Positions 1-11,150 are shown, counted from the first letter of the stretch. The stretch: 64,000 nt of DNA from Daphnia carinata (GCF_022539665.2 NC_081336.1:8594778-8658777), one strand, 5' to 3'. Translations and numbers: made by a program. Notes: a model not told the origin generated them from the letters alone.

Positions 1-620
1 ATATTTTCAAGAACGGAATTCGTTTCAAATGCTTTTTGCAGAAGCAATCTGTAAGTGGAAATCTACTTGACATTTTTCGTTTTACAGAAGTAATCTGTGG
101 GTGGAAATCTACTTGACATTTTCGTTTTTTTTAGACAGAAACATTCTATCAACAAGGTATTTTTTCTCCCGCTATAGCACCAGCGTATTCGCTGATGTAG
201 TCATCTAAAACCATTCTCTTGAAGTAACTTACTTCTCAAATGTAACTATGTTGCTGATGTAACAACCATGAAGATGACTGGTGTTGGCACCGTGGATCTT
301 ATCTTTAAACAAAGCCATCTGCAAGTGGAAATCTACTTGAAATTTCGGTTTTTTTTACAGAATGACCAGAATATTTTCAAGAAAGGAATCCGTTTCAAAT
401 GCTTTTTGCAGAAGCCATCTGCAAGTGGAAATCTACGTGACATCTTCTGATTTTTCTTACAGAATGATCAGAATATTTTCAAGATAAGGACCTCGTTCAA
501 ATGCTTTTTACAGAAGCAATCTGTATGTAGAAATCTACTTGACATTTCTCGTTTGTTTTTTTTACAAACTGACCAGAATATTTTCAAGAAAGGAATCACC
601 TCACAAATGCTTTTAGACCG
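1..620. repeat. Degenerate tandem repeat, about 100-bp period
   Basis: A unit containing ATATTTTCAAGAAAGGAAT, then TTCAAATGCTTTTTGCAGAAG, then GTGGAAATCTACTTGACATT recurs. Clear unit starts are near 1, 371, 473 and 578, so the later copies are 102-105 bases apart. Extra partial copies of the GTGGAAATCTACTTGACATT segment lie near 55, 100 and 325. A second motif, GATGTAACAACCATGA, occurs near 257 and 754, which suggests a larger duplication around the array. The copies carry scattered substitutions and share no open frame. Confidence 0.7.
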
Positions 621-1140
621 CAGATCTAAAGCATTCTATCATCCAGGTATTTTTTTTTTCATGAACGTCGTGCTGTTCACCAGCATTTTCTTGAAACACA
701 TTAACTTGGAATCATAAGTAATTGTTTCATTAAAATGTCAGCATGTTACTGATGTAACAACCATGATAATGTTTGGCACCGTGATACCTATTGTATCATC
801 TCAATTTTTAAATTGATTTCCAGACTTTGTTTTTCCCAATTCCCACCCTGCATGACACCCGAGTATAAACGTAAAATTCCTTGTGTTTAATGCTCATTTT
901 CATGTTGCTTTCTCATTTTCTAGACTGTGCCCTTGCCCTCGATTTCTTTAGAAATCCAGTCGTTTCGATGTGGGTCAACATCCCATTCCTGAATACTCTG
1001 ACGTGTTTTCGCCTTCTTCAAAGAAGAAGCTGACATACGGTAAAAATCTGCTTCAAAGAAGTAGCTAACCAGTTTCTCTTTCTTAGACGAGAAGCTAACA
1101 GACAGCAAATCGTCATAACAGACATGGTTTAAAAGAAAAC

Positions 1141-1370
1141 TTCGTCAAAACTAAAGCTGACATATTTCAGCCGTTCTTCACAGCAAAAGGAGGTGAAAGA
1201 TAAAGTTGAATTTATGCAATTAAATTGCCTTTTTGTGGTTCCCGTCCTTGATGTAAAGGATAATAATAGCCTTTTGAATCTGCAATTATTTTCATCAAAA
1301 CTAAAGCTGACATATTTCAGCCGTTCTTCACAACAAAGGATATAATAGCCTTTTGAATCTGCAATTAAAA
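1141..1370. repeat. Local direct duplication
   Basis: The segment AAAACTAAAGCTGACATATT followed by TCAGCCGTTCTTCACA occurs at 1147-1182 and again near 1297-1332. A second segment, ATAATAGCCTTTTGAATCTG, occurs near 1263 and 1342. The two segments together look like a tandem duplication of roughly 100-150 bases. No gene is evident in it. Confidence 0.65.
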
Positions 1371-2902
1371 ATCAGCAAAGTTGCGATTGTCCCTTTCCCA
1401 CAACCCATATGGTAAAACAAATTAACATTTGGGTTTCAAGAAGTCTTTCTCGTCGTCTATGACGAGAAATTTGAACATCGAATTTCCAAATGGGAAGAAT
1501 GCGCCGCCCCTATTGCAGCAATTGTTACAACTGCAATAAGAGCAGCAACCCTTTTGTTTGTTTCTCATAGTCGAACGAGTGGATGTTAAATTTGCTTGCA
1601 TCCACTCGATCTACTAATCAGAAACCACAAAAAGATTTTAAGAGTACACCGTTCCTCTCCACCGGTCCAGCCTTTTTTCCAGAAGCTCACTGAGCATCTT
1701 ACTCGATGAACTGCTGGATGAAGACTGACGAAAAAGGATACGAATGGACAGCATTTTATAGGTCCCTGCAAGGTCAGAGAAAAGCAAAAGAAGAGATCGA
1801 GTTTCCTCTTCAGGTTCTTTTTAGCACAGATATCAAATGAAGGACTCCTTCAGGTAAGAAAATACTTTGGCGACTAATCGAAATTCCCAATGGGAGTGAA
1901 TTTAAACTATTGAAGGTCATCGAATGGTCACTAACCGGCTCCAATTTTTCCTCTTCAGTGCGCATTAAAGGTGGGTATTGCTGGCTGCATTCCGCTCAAG
2001 GTAAAATGTATAAAAAAAGAAATAGGATCTTATTTTTACAACTATTCTCCTTTGGGAGTATACGTAGGCTTAACGTAGGACTTCGACCTCCCCACATCTT
2101 TTGTTAATTTTCAACAGTTGACTGAATCGCGATCCTCTTGGTGGTATTTTTTTACGAGATGAATACTCCAGAGATTCTAACCGTCTGGCTGGCAGGTAAA
2201 CTTTCTGTCAAACAATTGGTCTTTGTTAATTTCTAGTTTTATTTGCGTGGATTGTATGAACACCAGGTTTGTGTTAGTTGCTGCGTTACACAAAAACCAG
2301 TTTCAACGACGAATGGAAATTAAGGTTGTTCTGCAACGATTTCTGTCAATGGAAAAAAAAGTCGGTGAGATTAAACATCGAGAACAACTAATGAAAACTG
2401 TATACGGACGAAATACCCAACATTATTCTTCGGCTTTAGTTCTATCATCAGCTATGGTAAACATTAACAACAAGAATGTAACAGAAGAAAAGCAAAAAAG
2501 GATGGCAGAAGGTGAAGAAAAGAAAACATTCTGTGATGGCCTAAGTACGGTAATTCATTTTGTAGGTCTACATTGTTTCAATCTTCATTTGTCTTTTTTC
2601 CTTTCCAGAATCGAATATGGCAAGGCAAATTTTTTGTGCATTGGATTGGAATTAGTGAAACGTGAGCCGTAATGAACCGGTCAACGTTTGATAGGTAGAT
2701 CTTTTGCCAACCATCGTTCGAAACAGGTATTGTAACAAAATGAGACCACTATTAGATGCAATATTGTTATATTTTTCTTGATTTAGATACCCTACACCAC
2801 TTGTAAAATGCGTGAGCATAAGTACAATTGTTGTCAAATTCCACATAATACGCCAACAAGTAGAAGAATTGCTAATTATGCAGCAATTTGGCATTCCCTT
2901 TT
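1371..2902. other. Region without a supported gene
   Basis: No reading frame here has a signal peptide, domain motif or splice pattern I recognise. The longest is a 149-codon frame at 2223-2672 on the plus strand. It is Lys/Glu-rich in the middle and matches no family I know. It has no supporting context and I do not call it a gene. Confidence 0.4.
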
Positions 2903-3918
2903 TTAGTTTTTCTTCCAAATTTGGACATTTTGAAACAGCTGCCAATCTGATGGCTGATAACCAGACGATTTCTTGCGATACAGGCCCCATTTCGGTCTGA
3001 AATTGGCATTGTCCCACCACATCTACCAAAAGGACTGAAATCAGCAACTTATGGAGGCAGTATTAAAAAAAATAATATTTGAATCAATTTGTATATAGCT
3101 GCTAATTACTTCATGTTCGATTGTTTTAGATTTTATCAGGTCTTGGCCCTTCTCGTCTTTCAGCGTCACGCGGATGTATCCACCCTCCGATTTTTTCTTG
3201 AAGGCCGCTTCGACAAACGCCTGGATCCATTTACCTTTGACTTTCTGTAGATCCATCAACTTGTGAGTTTTTTCTCCATATTTATTCAAATAATTTGGCT
3301 GCACGTGAAACTCGTCCTTCTTCGTCAACGTCAACGTAGCCAAAGGGAATTTGGTCATGGCTTTTGTACCACCAGTTTTGATTTGAAAGATGTGATAGAA
3401 TTCGTCCGTGTTCTTCATGTTCGGATCGATTTTAAACCACCAAGCGTAGAGGAAAGTATTTCCTTTTTTACCCTGTTCTTTGCCCTTCATTTCCATTCGT
3501 TGGCGGTCCTTATTTCCCGTGTAATCATTATCACCATTTTTGTAGATTGTGAAATTAACGACATTGCCCATAATTGGGTCTTTGACACACTGGACATGAG
3601 TTTTTTCCTTGTTGGTGGTTGGCATTTCCAGCGCATCTTCTTGAAGAGCTGCATCAATCATCTTAACTGTCGTGGTGGAAATGGCTTGTGCAATTAACGG
3701 TAAATCTTTTAAAAATTAGATGAGATGCATTTACCTGTTTTTGCAAAATTATCCTTTGCGTTTTGCGGACATTCCTTTAAAAGGAATTCACCATTTTGTT
3801 TCTTGTAACCGGCGAAATTGAAATTAAAGTTCCAGTTACTCGAGGACTGCCCGAAGGACAGGTGACAGAAAACAAGGATGTGGATTATTGCGAAGAGGAC
3901 CTTTCGAGTTGGCTTCAT
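2903..3918 (-). CDS. Secreted jelly-roll protein resembling polysaccharide lyases
   Basis: Three exons on the minus strand: 3918-3735, 3666-3110 and 3022-2903, joined by introns of 68 and 87 bases with correct phase, give 286 residues. The protein starts with a signal peptide of about 23 residues that ends in LSFGQ. The middle has the pattern YAWWFKIDP, then FYHIFQIKTGG, then PLATLTL. The C-terminus (exon 3) reads MWWDNANFRPKWGLYR, then NVQIWKKN and stop. As I recall, fungal and bacterial secreted jelly-roll proteins related to polysaccharide lyases share the pattern of a FKL-like strand, HIHQxK, PLxTLT and a terminal RPKWGIYRS. The exact lyase family and the substrate are not settled. The start is the first Met, about 50 bases downstream of a TATA-like box. 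Exon 3 uses a TAG acceptor because the upstream frame is closed by a stop. Confidence 0.75.
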
Positions 3919-3968
3919 CGTTGTGGGTCTGCGGCCTAAAATACTATGACAGGGAGAAAATCGTGGAC

Positions 3969-3976
3969 TTTAAATA
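3969..3976 (-). promoter_or_regulatory. TATA-like box of the lyase-like gene
   Basis: On the minus strand the sequence is TATTTAAA, 51 bases upstream of the ATG at 3918. Spacing and position fit a core promoter with a short 5' UTR. Confidence 0.4.
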
Positions 3977-3979
3977 GTC

Positions 3980-4848
3980 TACTTGTGTATTATTTGCACA
4001 CGCGGACACAGCTGGGCTTCCTTTCGAGGTATCGCAGTCCGTTAGTTCCAATAAGCAATCGGCACGTTATATTTGTTGTGGCTTTTTTTTTTTATTGATG
4101 ACGTATTTGCATCTGTTAATTGCCTGTGCCAATATCTATCGCGTAGGTTGTGAAAACAGATGTGAACGAGGTGGATCGTGTTCGACAATGTTCAATTGTT
4201 TCCAGAGCTTAAGCGATCAGATGTGGGTGGTATGTTTGGAAAAAAGACCTTTTCACCGGAAGTTTGACGTGGGCGTTAATGGCAAAATGAGGACCACAGG
4301 TGAGACTCAAATTCTTCTTCAGAGTTCACGTTTTGATTTTTTTTTATGTGTTGTAATAGTTTTTTTTACCTGTTCTTTTGTTTCCTTTTTTTTAGTGTGT
4401 CCTTTCCCAGGAAGAGTGAGGGTGACTATCACAAGAATTCTTTAGAGGAAGGACGTGCATACAACGGCCATAATGGAAATTTATTCTCACCTTGCCTCTT
4501 TGTGAGTTTCTTTTGTTTTGTGGTGTAATACTACACGTCGGAGAAGGTAAGAGTGAATTATCATTTCAGTGGAAGTCAAAAGTTTAATGACAATCTAAGA
4601 GGCAATCAGTTTGAAGAAAACATTCTGGGCTTTTGTTCAGGGCTTCTGAAGTTCTCGCTGGTGTTTTTCATCCGTTTTCCAGCCGTGAAACTTCACGATT
4701 TATTTTATAACTTTTCGGTATATTTCGAGATAATCATGATACCAACATTCAGGTATATCACAGAATGGCTAAACAATCATATGTAATTTCTAATTCTTTG
4801 TGTTGCCTTCTTTTTAGATAGACGATGAGGTTGAAATTCAAGTTCCAG
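3980..4848. other. Spacer between the lyase-like and ARF-like genes
   Basis: AT-rich with several poly-T tracts. Short plus-strand frames at 4095-4445 and 4553-4786 have no recognisable domain. A run of about 20 bases near 4835-4855 resembles part of exon 1 of the upstream gene near 3815-3838, but it is too short to call a duplication. Confidence 0.4.
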
Positions 4849-5525
4849 TTACTTGTCGGTTGCTGACGATAATTTGCGAAGCTCGTTAGCCAGCCAAAGG
4901 AATCCAGCTCGCAGTCCATTACCTTGTACAGCTGATGCCGATTGGATATGCCATCGTCTACCGGCTAATTGACAGTTAACGTCTAACTTATCCGCCAACT
5001 CATAAACACTCATGGATTCGGCTAAATCTTGCTTATTGGCGTATATCAGAATCGGCACATTACGCAAGCGTTCGTCTTGTAACTATTACAATTGGCCAAC
5101 ATTTGAATTATGTTAGAAAAAGAATTTTAATGAAACGTACCATTAATTTTAGGTCGTTCCAGACTTCTTGTATTATATCCTTGTCTTTGCTGTCAACAAC
5201 AAATATAATTCCTTGAGCATCACGAAGATATTGTGGCCAGAGACCACGTATCTTATCGCCACCTCCAATGTCCCAGACGTCGACGCTAAAGTTTTTGTGT
5301 TCCAGAGTTTCCACGTTGAAGCCAATGGTTGGAATGGTGGTCACGATTTCTCCGCCTTTCAAATGGTACAGGATTGTCGTCTTGCCAGACGATGGATGTC
5401 CAACTAACAATTTGGTTATGGAGATTGAAATTCAAAAAATTGAAACAGGATTCCTTACTCATAACGATTCTCAATTGCTTTTTCCTGGAGAATGGAGAGA
5501 AAAGATTCGAGACGGTGACACCCAT
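4849..5525 (-). CDS. ARF-like small GTPase, atypical
   Basis: Three exons (5525-5459, 5403-5141, 5082-4849) give 187 residues, the usual ARF/ARL length. The start is the MGVTVS methionine, because ARF proteins carry a myristoylated Gly2. An in-frame ATG lies six codons upstream. G1 is GHPSSGKTT (residues 24-32), in place of the usual [17 protein letters not shown] follows (47-54). G3 is [10 protein letters not shown] (66-75) and G4 is ANKQDL. ARF G3 normally reads WDVGGQDKIR, so the catalytic Gln71 position is Gly. By family knowledge it should act in membrane traffic or cytoskeletal regulation, but the branch within ARLs is unclear. Loss of Gln71 predicts slow intrinsic hydrolysis. Introns are 55 and 58 bases. 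Confidence 0.9.
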
Positions 5526-5543
5526 AAAGGAGATTCTAAACAT

Positions 5544-6205
5544 TTAAAAATGTAGGTAACTTTGAAATTGCAGGTTGGAATTGCATTTCTAACAGCCTTA
5601 TCAATAAGGATTCGACTGCTGTTTGTTGCCTGTCCCCCTCAAACGAGATAAAGTCACTTGAGCTAATGACGTCGTTTTCGTTTGTGCATTGGATATGCAA
5701 GCATCAAAGTCTAATTATTATTTTACGTAATCATTATCAGAAAAAAACGCATGCATGTTATCAGAGGACTGTCATATTCTTACTAGTCAGTGAAACAAAT
5801 CTTGTTATTGGTAAAACCTCCGCATTATTGTTTGATTTAAATACCAGCATTATCTGAAAACATTTTGATGTAATATTAACATTCGTAGTGTCTTGAGTAA
5901 CTACCTATTTGACGTGTCTAATTGAGTTATTTGACGCGCCAAAGCATCTTGGCGGGTGACAACTGTACAATACAGCGCGTACGGGCGCTTCTAGAACGCC
6001 ATCTCTGGAGCATAACGTGCGTTGCTAAAGTTGCTTTGCAGACGTTACTACTCCTTGTATACCGCATGACAGTACGTTCCGTAACGAAAAGGGGAACGCT
6101 GTACAAGGGATCTCGATATGGAATGGGATATTTAAAATATCGATATTTAAATTTAGCGAATGAAACGAACAAATTATACGACAAGAAAGTATATTTTAAA
6201 AAAAA
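5544..6205. other. Spacer with no gene seen
   Basis: Short frames on both strands near 5666-6265 have no domain signature. Nothing beyond AT-rich sequence is visible. Confidence 0.4.
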
Positions 6206-6328
6206 TCCGTCGAGCCGGAGTTGAACCAGCGACCTATGGATATCTTTGACAAGTAACTGTAACAACTTTCTAATCTCACTTTACTTGAATCTACAGTCCA
6301 CCGCTCTACCAACTGAGCTATCGACGGA
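6206..6328 (-). tRNA. tRNA-Tyr (GTA) with intron
   Basis: The minus strand reads TCCGTCGATAGCTCAGTTGG at the 5' end, with anticodon context CTGTAG, and ends GGTTCAACTCCGGCTCGACGGA. The 7-bp acceptor stem TCCGTCG/CGACGGA pairs fully. Box A is TAGCTCAGTTGG and box B is GGTTCAACTCC. An intron of about 50 bases lies just 3' of the anticodon, as in nearly all eukaryotic tRNA-Tyr genes. The exon sequence is the same as in the copy at 11022-11150. Confidence 0.95.
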
Positions 6329-7374
6329 TAATTCAAGAAGTAGTAAACAAGATATGATTACTATAGCAAAACATTATATCTTTCTTTTTCCGAGGATTAA
6401 GGTGAAATCGGACGCCGGAAGAGGACGACAAATTGTAGGACTAAAGAAACAGTGCATTGAACTTCATTGACTTGTTTTTGGAAGAGTGGTGCGATATACT
6501 AGGACGACATTATGAAACGTAGAAAAACATTTAAATGACGGTGGAAATGACTTGCTTCCCCTTCCTCTCTTTCAATTTTTCCATTTGTTAGCAAAGTTAA
6601 GGCAGGGTAAGCATTATTTCAAGGTAGAGTAAGAATTTACGAAAGAGAAAACATTTTGGCTAAATTTCAGTCGGACGCCATTGTCAGATGAGTCAAGACG
6701 TGGCCATTTGCAATCCCATTGTCTTTCTCACGTGGTCGTTACATTTCCTTGAAATGTGATCGAGTTGATTGTTAAGCAACAGGAAAGGCGATACATTAGT
6801 AAAATGGTATGCTTTATTTATATAGTATTATATTGCATAATCTTTGTTAAATCTAGTATTTCGAGTTTGTTTGATTACCTGTTCGGTCATCGTAGAACCC
6901 ATTTGAGAGTAGAAACCGACTTTCGTTCTCTCTGAACTTTGGGGGCTTAAACGTTGTGAGATGAATATCTAGGCATGTTTTAAATTGTTTATGCATGTGG
7001 CAGAGTTTTATAGTCAAATGTAGTTTCTCTTTCGTGAGTGTTTTGTTAAACAATGTGGTGATTAATGCATGAGAAGTTCCTGTAGGTGTGCTAGCACAAT
7101 GAAGACCATCAACAGCGTTGATAGTAATTTGATTTCTGCTTTCCCTTTCGTTGTTCATGTCGGTACGGGCCAAACCACAAGGCCACTAGTAATTTTGGAC
7201 GGCGGCACTACGCTTCACTGGATGTAAACACAACGACGTAGAGGACACTTCACAAACAAGAGAAGTTATTTCTTCGCAGTTAGGGTGTCGTGCAGAGCAT
7301 CTCGAGGAAAAGCGTTTGGCATCAAGTTGGTATCGTTTATTTGGCTTTCATTAATTGTTTGGTTGCTCTGCAAC
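6329..7374. other. Spacer upstream of the protease cluster
   Basis: No supported gene. A 106-codon frame on the minus strand at 6853-7173 has no recognisable domain. The last 100 bases before 7375 are probably the 5' UTR of the first protease gene. Confidence 0.4.
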
Positions 7375-8621
7375 ATGTTTCGCGTCGTTCGTTTCACATT
7401 CTTGATAACTTCGTTTCTATACTCGTGTTCAAGCTTTGCAGTCGCGCAAAGGCAAGATGCATTCATTGTCGAAGGTAAAGAATCAAATCATACATATATT
7501 CTTCCTTAATCAGTTGCAATTTTTAAATAGGTGACAGTGTAACAAACGAGAGAAATGCTAGAATGGTTGGGGCTGACGAAGCCGTTCGGAATCAATACCC
7601 ATTTATGGTGAATTTGTTTCTGGCTTACTGTGAGAGTATAGTAGTTAATAGTAAAACAATTGATTAATCAGGTGGCTGTAATGAAACACAGTGATGCAGT
7701 AACAGATGAATATTCTCTGTATTGTGGAGCTTCTTTGATCAGTTCGACTCAAATCCTGACGGCTGCCCATTGCGTAAATGATGTCGAAACTAACAAGTAC
7801 GTTTTATTTTTCTACTATCCTGATAAATCAGTTTATAAAGTGATTTTTACAAGGGTGTTGGGTCCCGAGTGGTTTATCGTGCTGCTTGGAATGCACTTCA
7901 TGAACGAATCGATGAACGATGCCCAAGTGACCAAACGAGTGATTAAGGTCATGGTCCATGAAGAATTTGATTCAATAAGTCACGTAACTATCTTAGTAAG
8001 TTTTTGTTGAAGTTATTTATTGTTTTAATATTTTGTATGCAGTTTAACGACATCGCCATCTTGACAATGGAGACGTCTGTGGTTTTCACGTCAACCATTT
8101 CACCCGTTTGTCTGCCACCGAATGGCTCCAGTGACCAATATTTTAACAGAATTGCCATTGCACAAGGATGGGGACGTACCCAAGAGAAGGGGAAAAATTC
8201 CGATTTTCTCCGTCACGTTGGTATACGCATTATTTCCAACACATTATGCAGGAAGAGTTACATGGAAGAAGGAAAAATTGCTGATCATATGCTTTGCACC
8301 TGGTTGTCTGGCAAAGACGCTTGTCAGGTAATTATGTTATTCGGTAAGCTTGGCATTCACAATTGCACATAATGCAGGTAATTTTTTTGGGGGGTCTAGA
8401 ATGACAGCGGTGGTCCATTGATAATTGCAGGCGAACATCAGAAATGCTCATGGATTCAGGTCGGAATCGTCAGTTTTGGACGTGGTTAGATTCTACTTTA
8501 ACTTTGATAGCTGTACGTCAATTGAATTTTTTGTACGATAGGATGTGCAAGGAGATTTCCTGGGGTTTACACGAGACTGACGTCATTTTTGCCTTGGTTA
8601 AACAGACATTTGAAAGTGTGA
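7375..8621 (+). CDS. Trypsin-like S1A serine protease (protease 1)
   Basis: Seven exons: 7375-7474, 7531-7607, 7672-7796, 7854-7995, 8043-8327, 8400-8484 and 8542-8621, giving 297 residues. A signal peptide of about 24 residues is followed by a short propeptide. The likely activation site is R44 before MVGADEA, which resembles the canonical IVGG. The catalytic residues are His92 in LTAAHC, Asp151 in FNDIAIL and Ser246 in NDSGGP. Asp240 sits at the 189 position, so specificity should be trypsin-like. The usual GDSGGP reads NDSGGP, which puts Asn where Gly193 helps form the oxyanion hole. Introns are short and fall at the same places in the fold as in the downstream genes. There is no R&R domain. 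It is secreted and the substrate is unknown. Confidence 0.88.
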
Positions 8622-9053
8622 ATGAGAAAGAGAACTGTTTAGTAGCTCCTTATTAGTTAGCACAACCAAATTTGTGTCATTGCAGTATTTTATGTTTAGA
8701 TTGTGCTAAATATGGCTGGTTATGCGGTATATTTTTTGATAATTTATGTAGCGTTTCAGGAAGTGCATTGAATTTATTCTGTTATACTAAAAAGGAAATT
8801 ACCTTTTGTGTTGGGGCAGACAACTTAGAAACGGTCGTGACCTGCCCTAGGGTAAAGTGAGTTCGCACATTTTTCTTGCATCCTTTGTAGCACAAGTTTA
8901 GACCGTTATCTCTGGCTATCTTTTGCATGAATTTTCAATTTGTTTGACAGCTTAATGTTAGCCCTAAGTCTTTGGTTTCCTAGTGTGCTTTTGAGACGTT
9001 TACAAAAAAACGTTTCTTTGCCGATTGCCGTGTTATCCTATTTATCGAGTGAG
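8622..9053. other. Spacer between proteases 1 and 2
   Basis: Nothing beyond the presumed 3' UTR of protease 1 and the promoter of protease 2. Confidence 0.4.
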
Positions 9054-9063
9054 TATAAAAAGG
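9054..9063 (+). promoter_or_regulatory. TATA box of protease homologue 2
   Basis: TATAAAAAGG lies 56 bases upstream of the ATG at 9110, the same arrangement as in the four R&R-protease genes. Confidence 0.6.
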
Positions 9064-9109
9064 CTCACTGTTGGTCTCTATCTCATTCTTCGTGGACACT
9101 CGACCAACA

Positions 9110-10532
9110 ATGAAGTGCTCGGTAAGTTTATTACTTTTTCCCCATAATTTTAAAGGAATTTATTTAAACTTTGTTTACGCAGACTGTCCGGGTGTTAATG
9201 CTAATGGTTAGTATCCAGTCGGGACATGTATCGCTGTCTATTATCCCTTCACGCTGGCCAGCTACCCAGTACGGGGGCATGGAAGGGGTTGTGAGTAGCC
9301 CAATCCGTTTGGCACGAGAAGTTAACGAGACCGTGGATCCTGAGGACCAGACAGAGAAAATTCTTTATGCCAAAAGTAATCAGTATCCTTTTATGGTATG
9401 TCAGTTAAACTAAATTAAAATTTGAATTAGATTGTTTGGCTAATGTAAATTGTTTTGTCCAGGTGGGAATTTTTACATTCAGAGAGGAATTTCACCGTTT
9501 CGCATGTGGAGGTTCGTTAATAAGCTCCAATAAAATCTTGACAGCTGCCCACTGTGTTACTTACAACAATACTAAAATGTACTTGAATTTAAATTATTAA
9601 AACATCAGATGTTGGACTAATGGAACTCTTGTACCGTGATAGTTCCATGGAACTTGTGCGATTGAAAGTCAAACTTGGTATGCACTTTTTGAACAGCACG
9701 TCGGATGATGCTGAATTGACGGTGGATGTTAGGCACATTAAAATCCACGAATACTATAACCCTAAGAATAGAGTAAGTATCCCAAATTTAATGTTTTTAT
9801 CAGCAATCAAAGATTATTAAATGTGTTGGTAAAATAGCTTAATAATATCGCGATCTTGACGCTCGGAGCAGACATTGAAACAACGAAGACAATATCAACT
9901 GTTTGCTTGATGCCAGATGGTTATTACGATTATAAAGATATGTTCATCACGATGGGATGGATAACCACACCGAGCCAGTGGAATAATACGGATCGTCTTT
10001 GGCACTCCATGTTGATGCCCTGGCCATACTCATTTTGGAAAGATGAATATTTGAGTTTAGGTTTCAAGCTTACCGATCGTATGTTTTATGCATCTTGGAA
10101 CGGAGAATTCGGGTGTAGAGTGAGTATCATAATGTGCTATTCGTGCTTTAATGTACTCAATCGTGGATATAACGGTTTCCTTTTCATGAAAAAGCATGAC
10201 GACGGTAGTCCAATGATCGTGTCATATGGCAATGTAGCCGCGTCGAATTTCCTCAGTGGATGCCGTTACATGCAAGTTGGCATTGCCAGCATTGCTCGTG
10301 GTACTGTAGCAAATTCTCCTTTGATGTGTATATTAGTTATGGGATATAATTAAAGAATTTTACTTAAGGTTGTTTCAAACCGAAACTGCCGGGGGTTTAT
10401 ACCAGTGTTGAAAAGTTCATGCCCTGGATAAGGGAAAATGCGCCGGATGTTATTGCTGCATCGCTACCTATCCGGGGAATAGAAACTTCATCTGAAACCG
10501 ACGTCACCATCGATCCGGAATTTTTAATATAA
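9110..10532 (+). CDS. Catalytically dead serine protease homologue (protease 2)
   Basis: Exons 9110-9121, 9183-9395, 9463-9578, 9643-9772, 9838-10119, 10195-10300 and 10369-10532 give 340 residues. The first coding exon is only 12 bases (MKCS), like the R&R-protease genes downstream, and the signal peptide continues in exon 2. His105 is kept in LTAAHC. The Asp102 position is Asn160 (NNIAIL instead of NDIAIL). The GDSGGP box reads HDDGSP, so Ser195 is Asp254. The 189 region is also lost. The protein cannot use the serine protease triad. Such homologues in arthropods often act as cofactors or regulators. The N-terminal region (residues 20-70) has no R&R domain. A tail of about 35 residues follows the protease fold. 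No stop or frameshift is seen, so it is probably a real pseudoenzyme. Confidence 0.82.
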
Positions 10533-11021
10533 TTCTTTTGGTTGATATTAAATTGTGAATCGGTTTGTATCATTAAAAATAGGAAATGATTATTTAAGAT
10601 AATTATATGCTTTAATATTGCTATATCTCTATGCTCCAGTATAATTTGTTACACTAGTAAATATTACTTTGCACTGACGTGGTTACAGTTCATTTAATTG
10701 GAATTATTTAAAACTGCCCAATTTAAAAAAGGTGAGTGTTTTCTTTTAGTTTCTTCATAACAGCTAGTAGTATCGAACGTTTACGCTGTGTCAAAGATAA
10801 ATGGATGTTGCGGCCAATCATTCAACACGCCATGAGTAATTTTCCTTATTATCAGCTAAGTGCTAAATGTAAATACTGAAACATAAATTCTTAAATTACA
10901 AACCTTGATCATTAATGTCCAGTACGTTACTTTTCAAAGCAATCTTTGGTAACCAATTTCAGAAAAATTCACTGCTCCTAAAGGTTGAAAGAAAAGACGC
11001 AAAAAAGTATTAAAAAATTAT
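10533..11021. other. Spacer after protease homologue 2
   Basis: AT-rich with several AATAAA-like signals. No reading frame of note. Confidence 0.4.
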
Positions 11022-11150
11022 TCCGTCGAGCCGGAGTTGAACCAGCGACCTATGGATATCTTTTCACGTAAGTATATCAACTTTCCTTTCTTTTTGCTTC
11101 AGTTACTCGAAACTACAGTCCACCGCTCTACCAACTGAGCTATCGACGGA
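11022..11150 (-). tRNA. tRNA-Tyr (GTA) with intron, second copy
   Basis: Same mature sequence as the copy at 6206-6328, including the TCCGTCG/CGACGGA acceptor stem and the GTA anticodon. The intron is about 56 bases and differs in sequence from that of the first copy. It lies in the same place, one base 3' of the anticodon. Confidence 0.95.

Noticed and set aside
2223-2672. 149-codon plus-strand frame
   Set aside because: It has no motif, no homologue I can recall and no promoter or splice context. It also has unstructured composition.
3706-3734. A 29-base intron in the lyase-like gene
   Set aside because: It keeps frame, but a 68-base intron ending at 3667 also keeps frame and has the usual size.
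4829-4860. Match between the end of the ARF-like gene region and exon 1 of the lyase-like gene
   Set aside because: The shared stretch is about 20 bases of AT-rich sequence, too short to support a duplication.
6853-7173. 106-codon minus-strand frame upstream of protease 1
   Set aside because: No signal peptide, domain or splice support, and its composition is like random AT-rich sequence.
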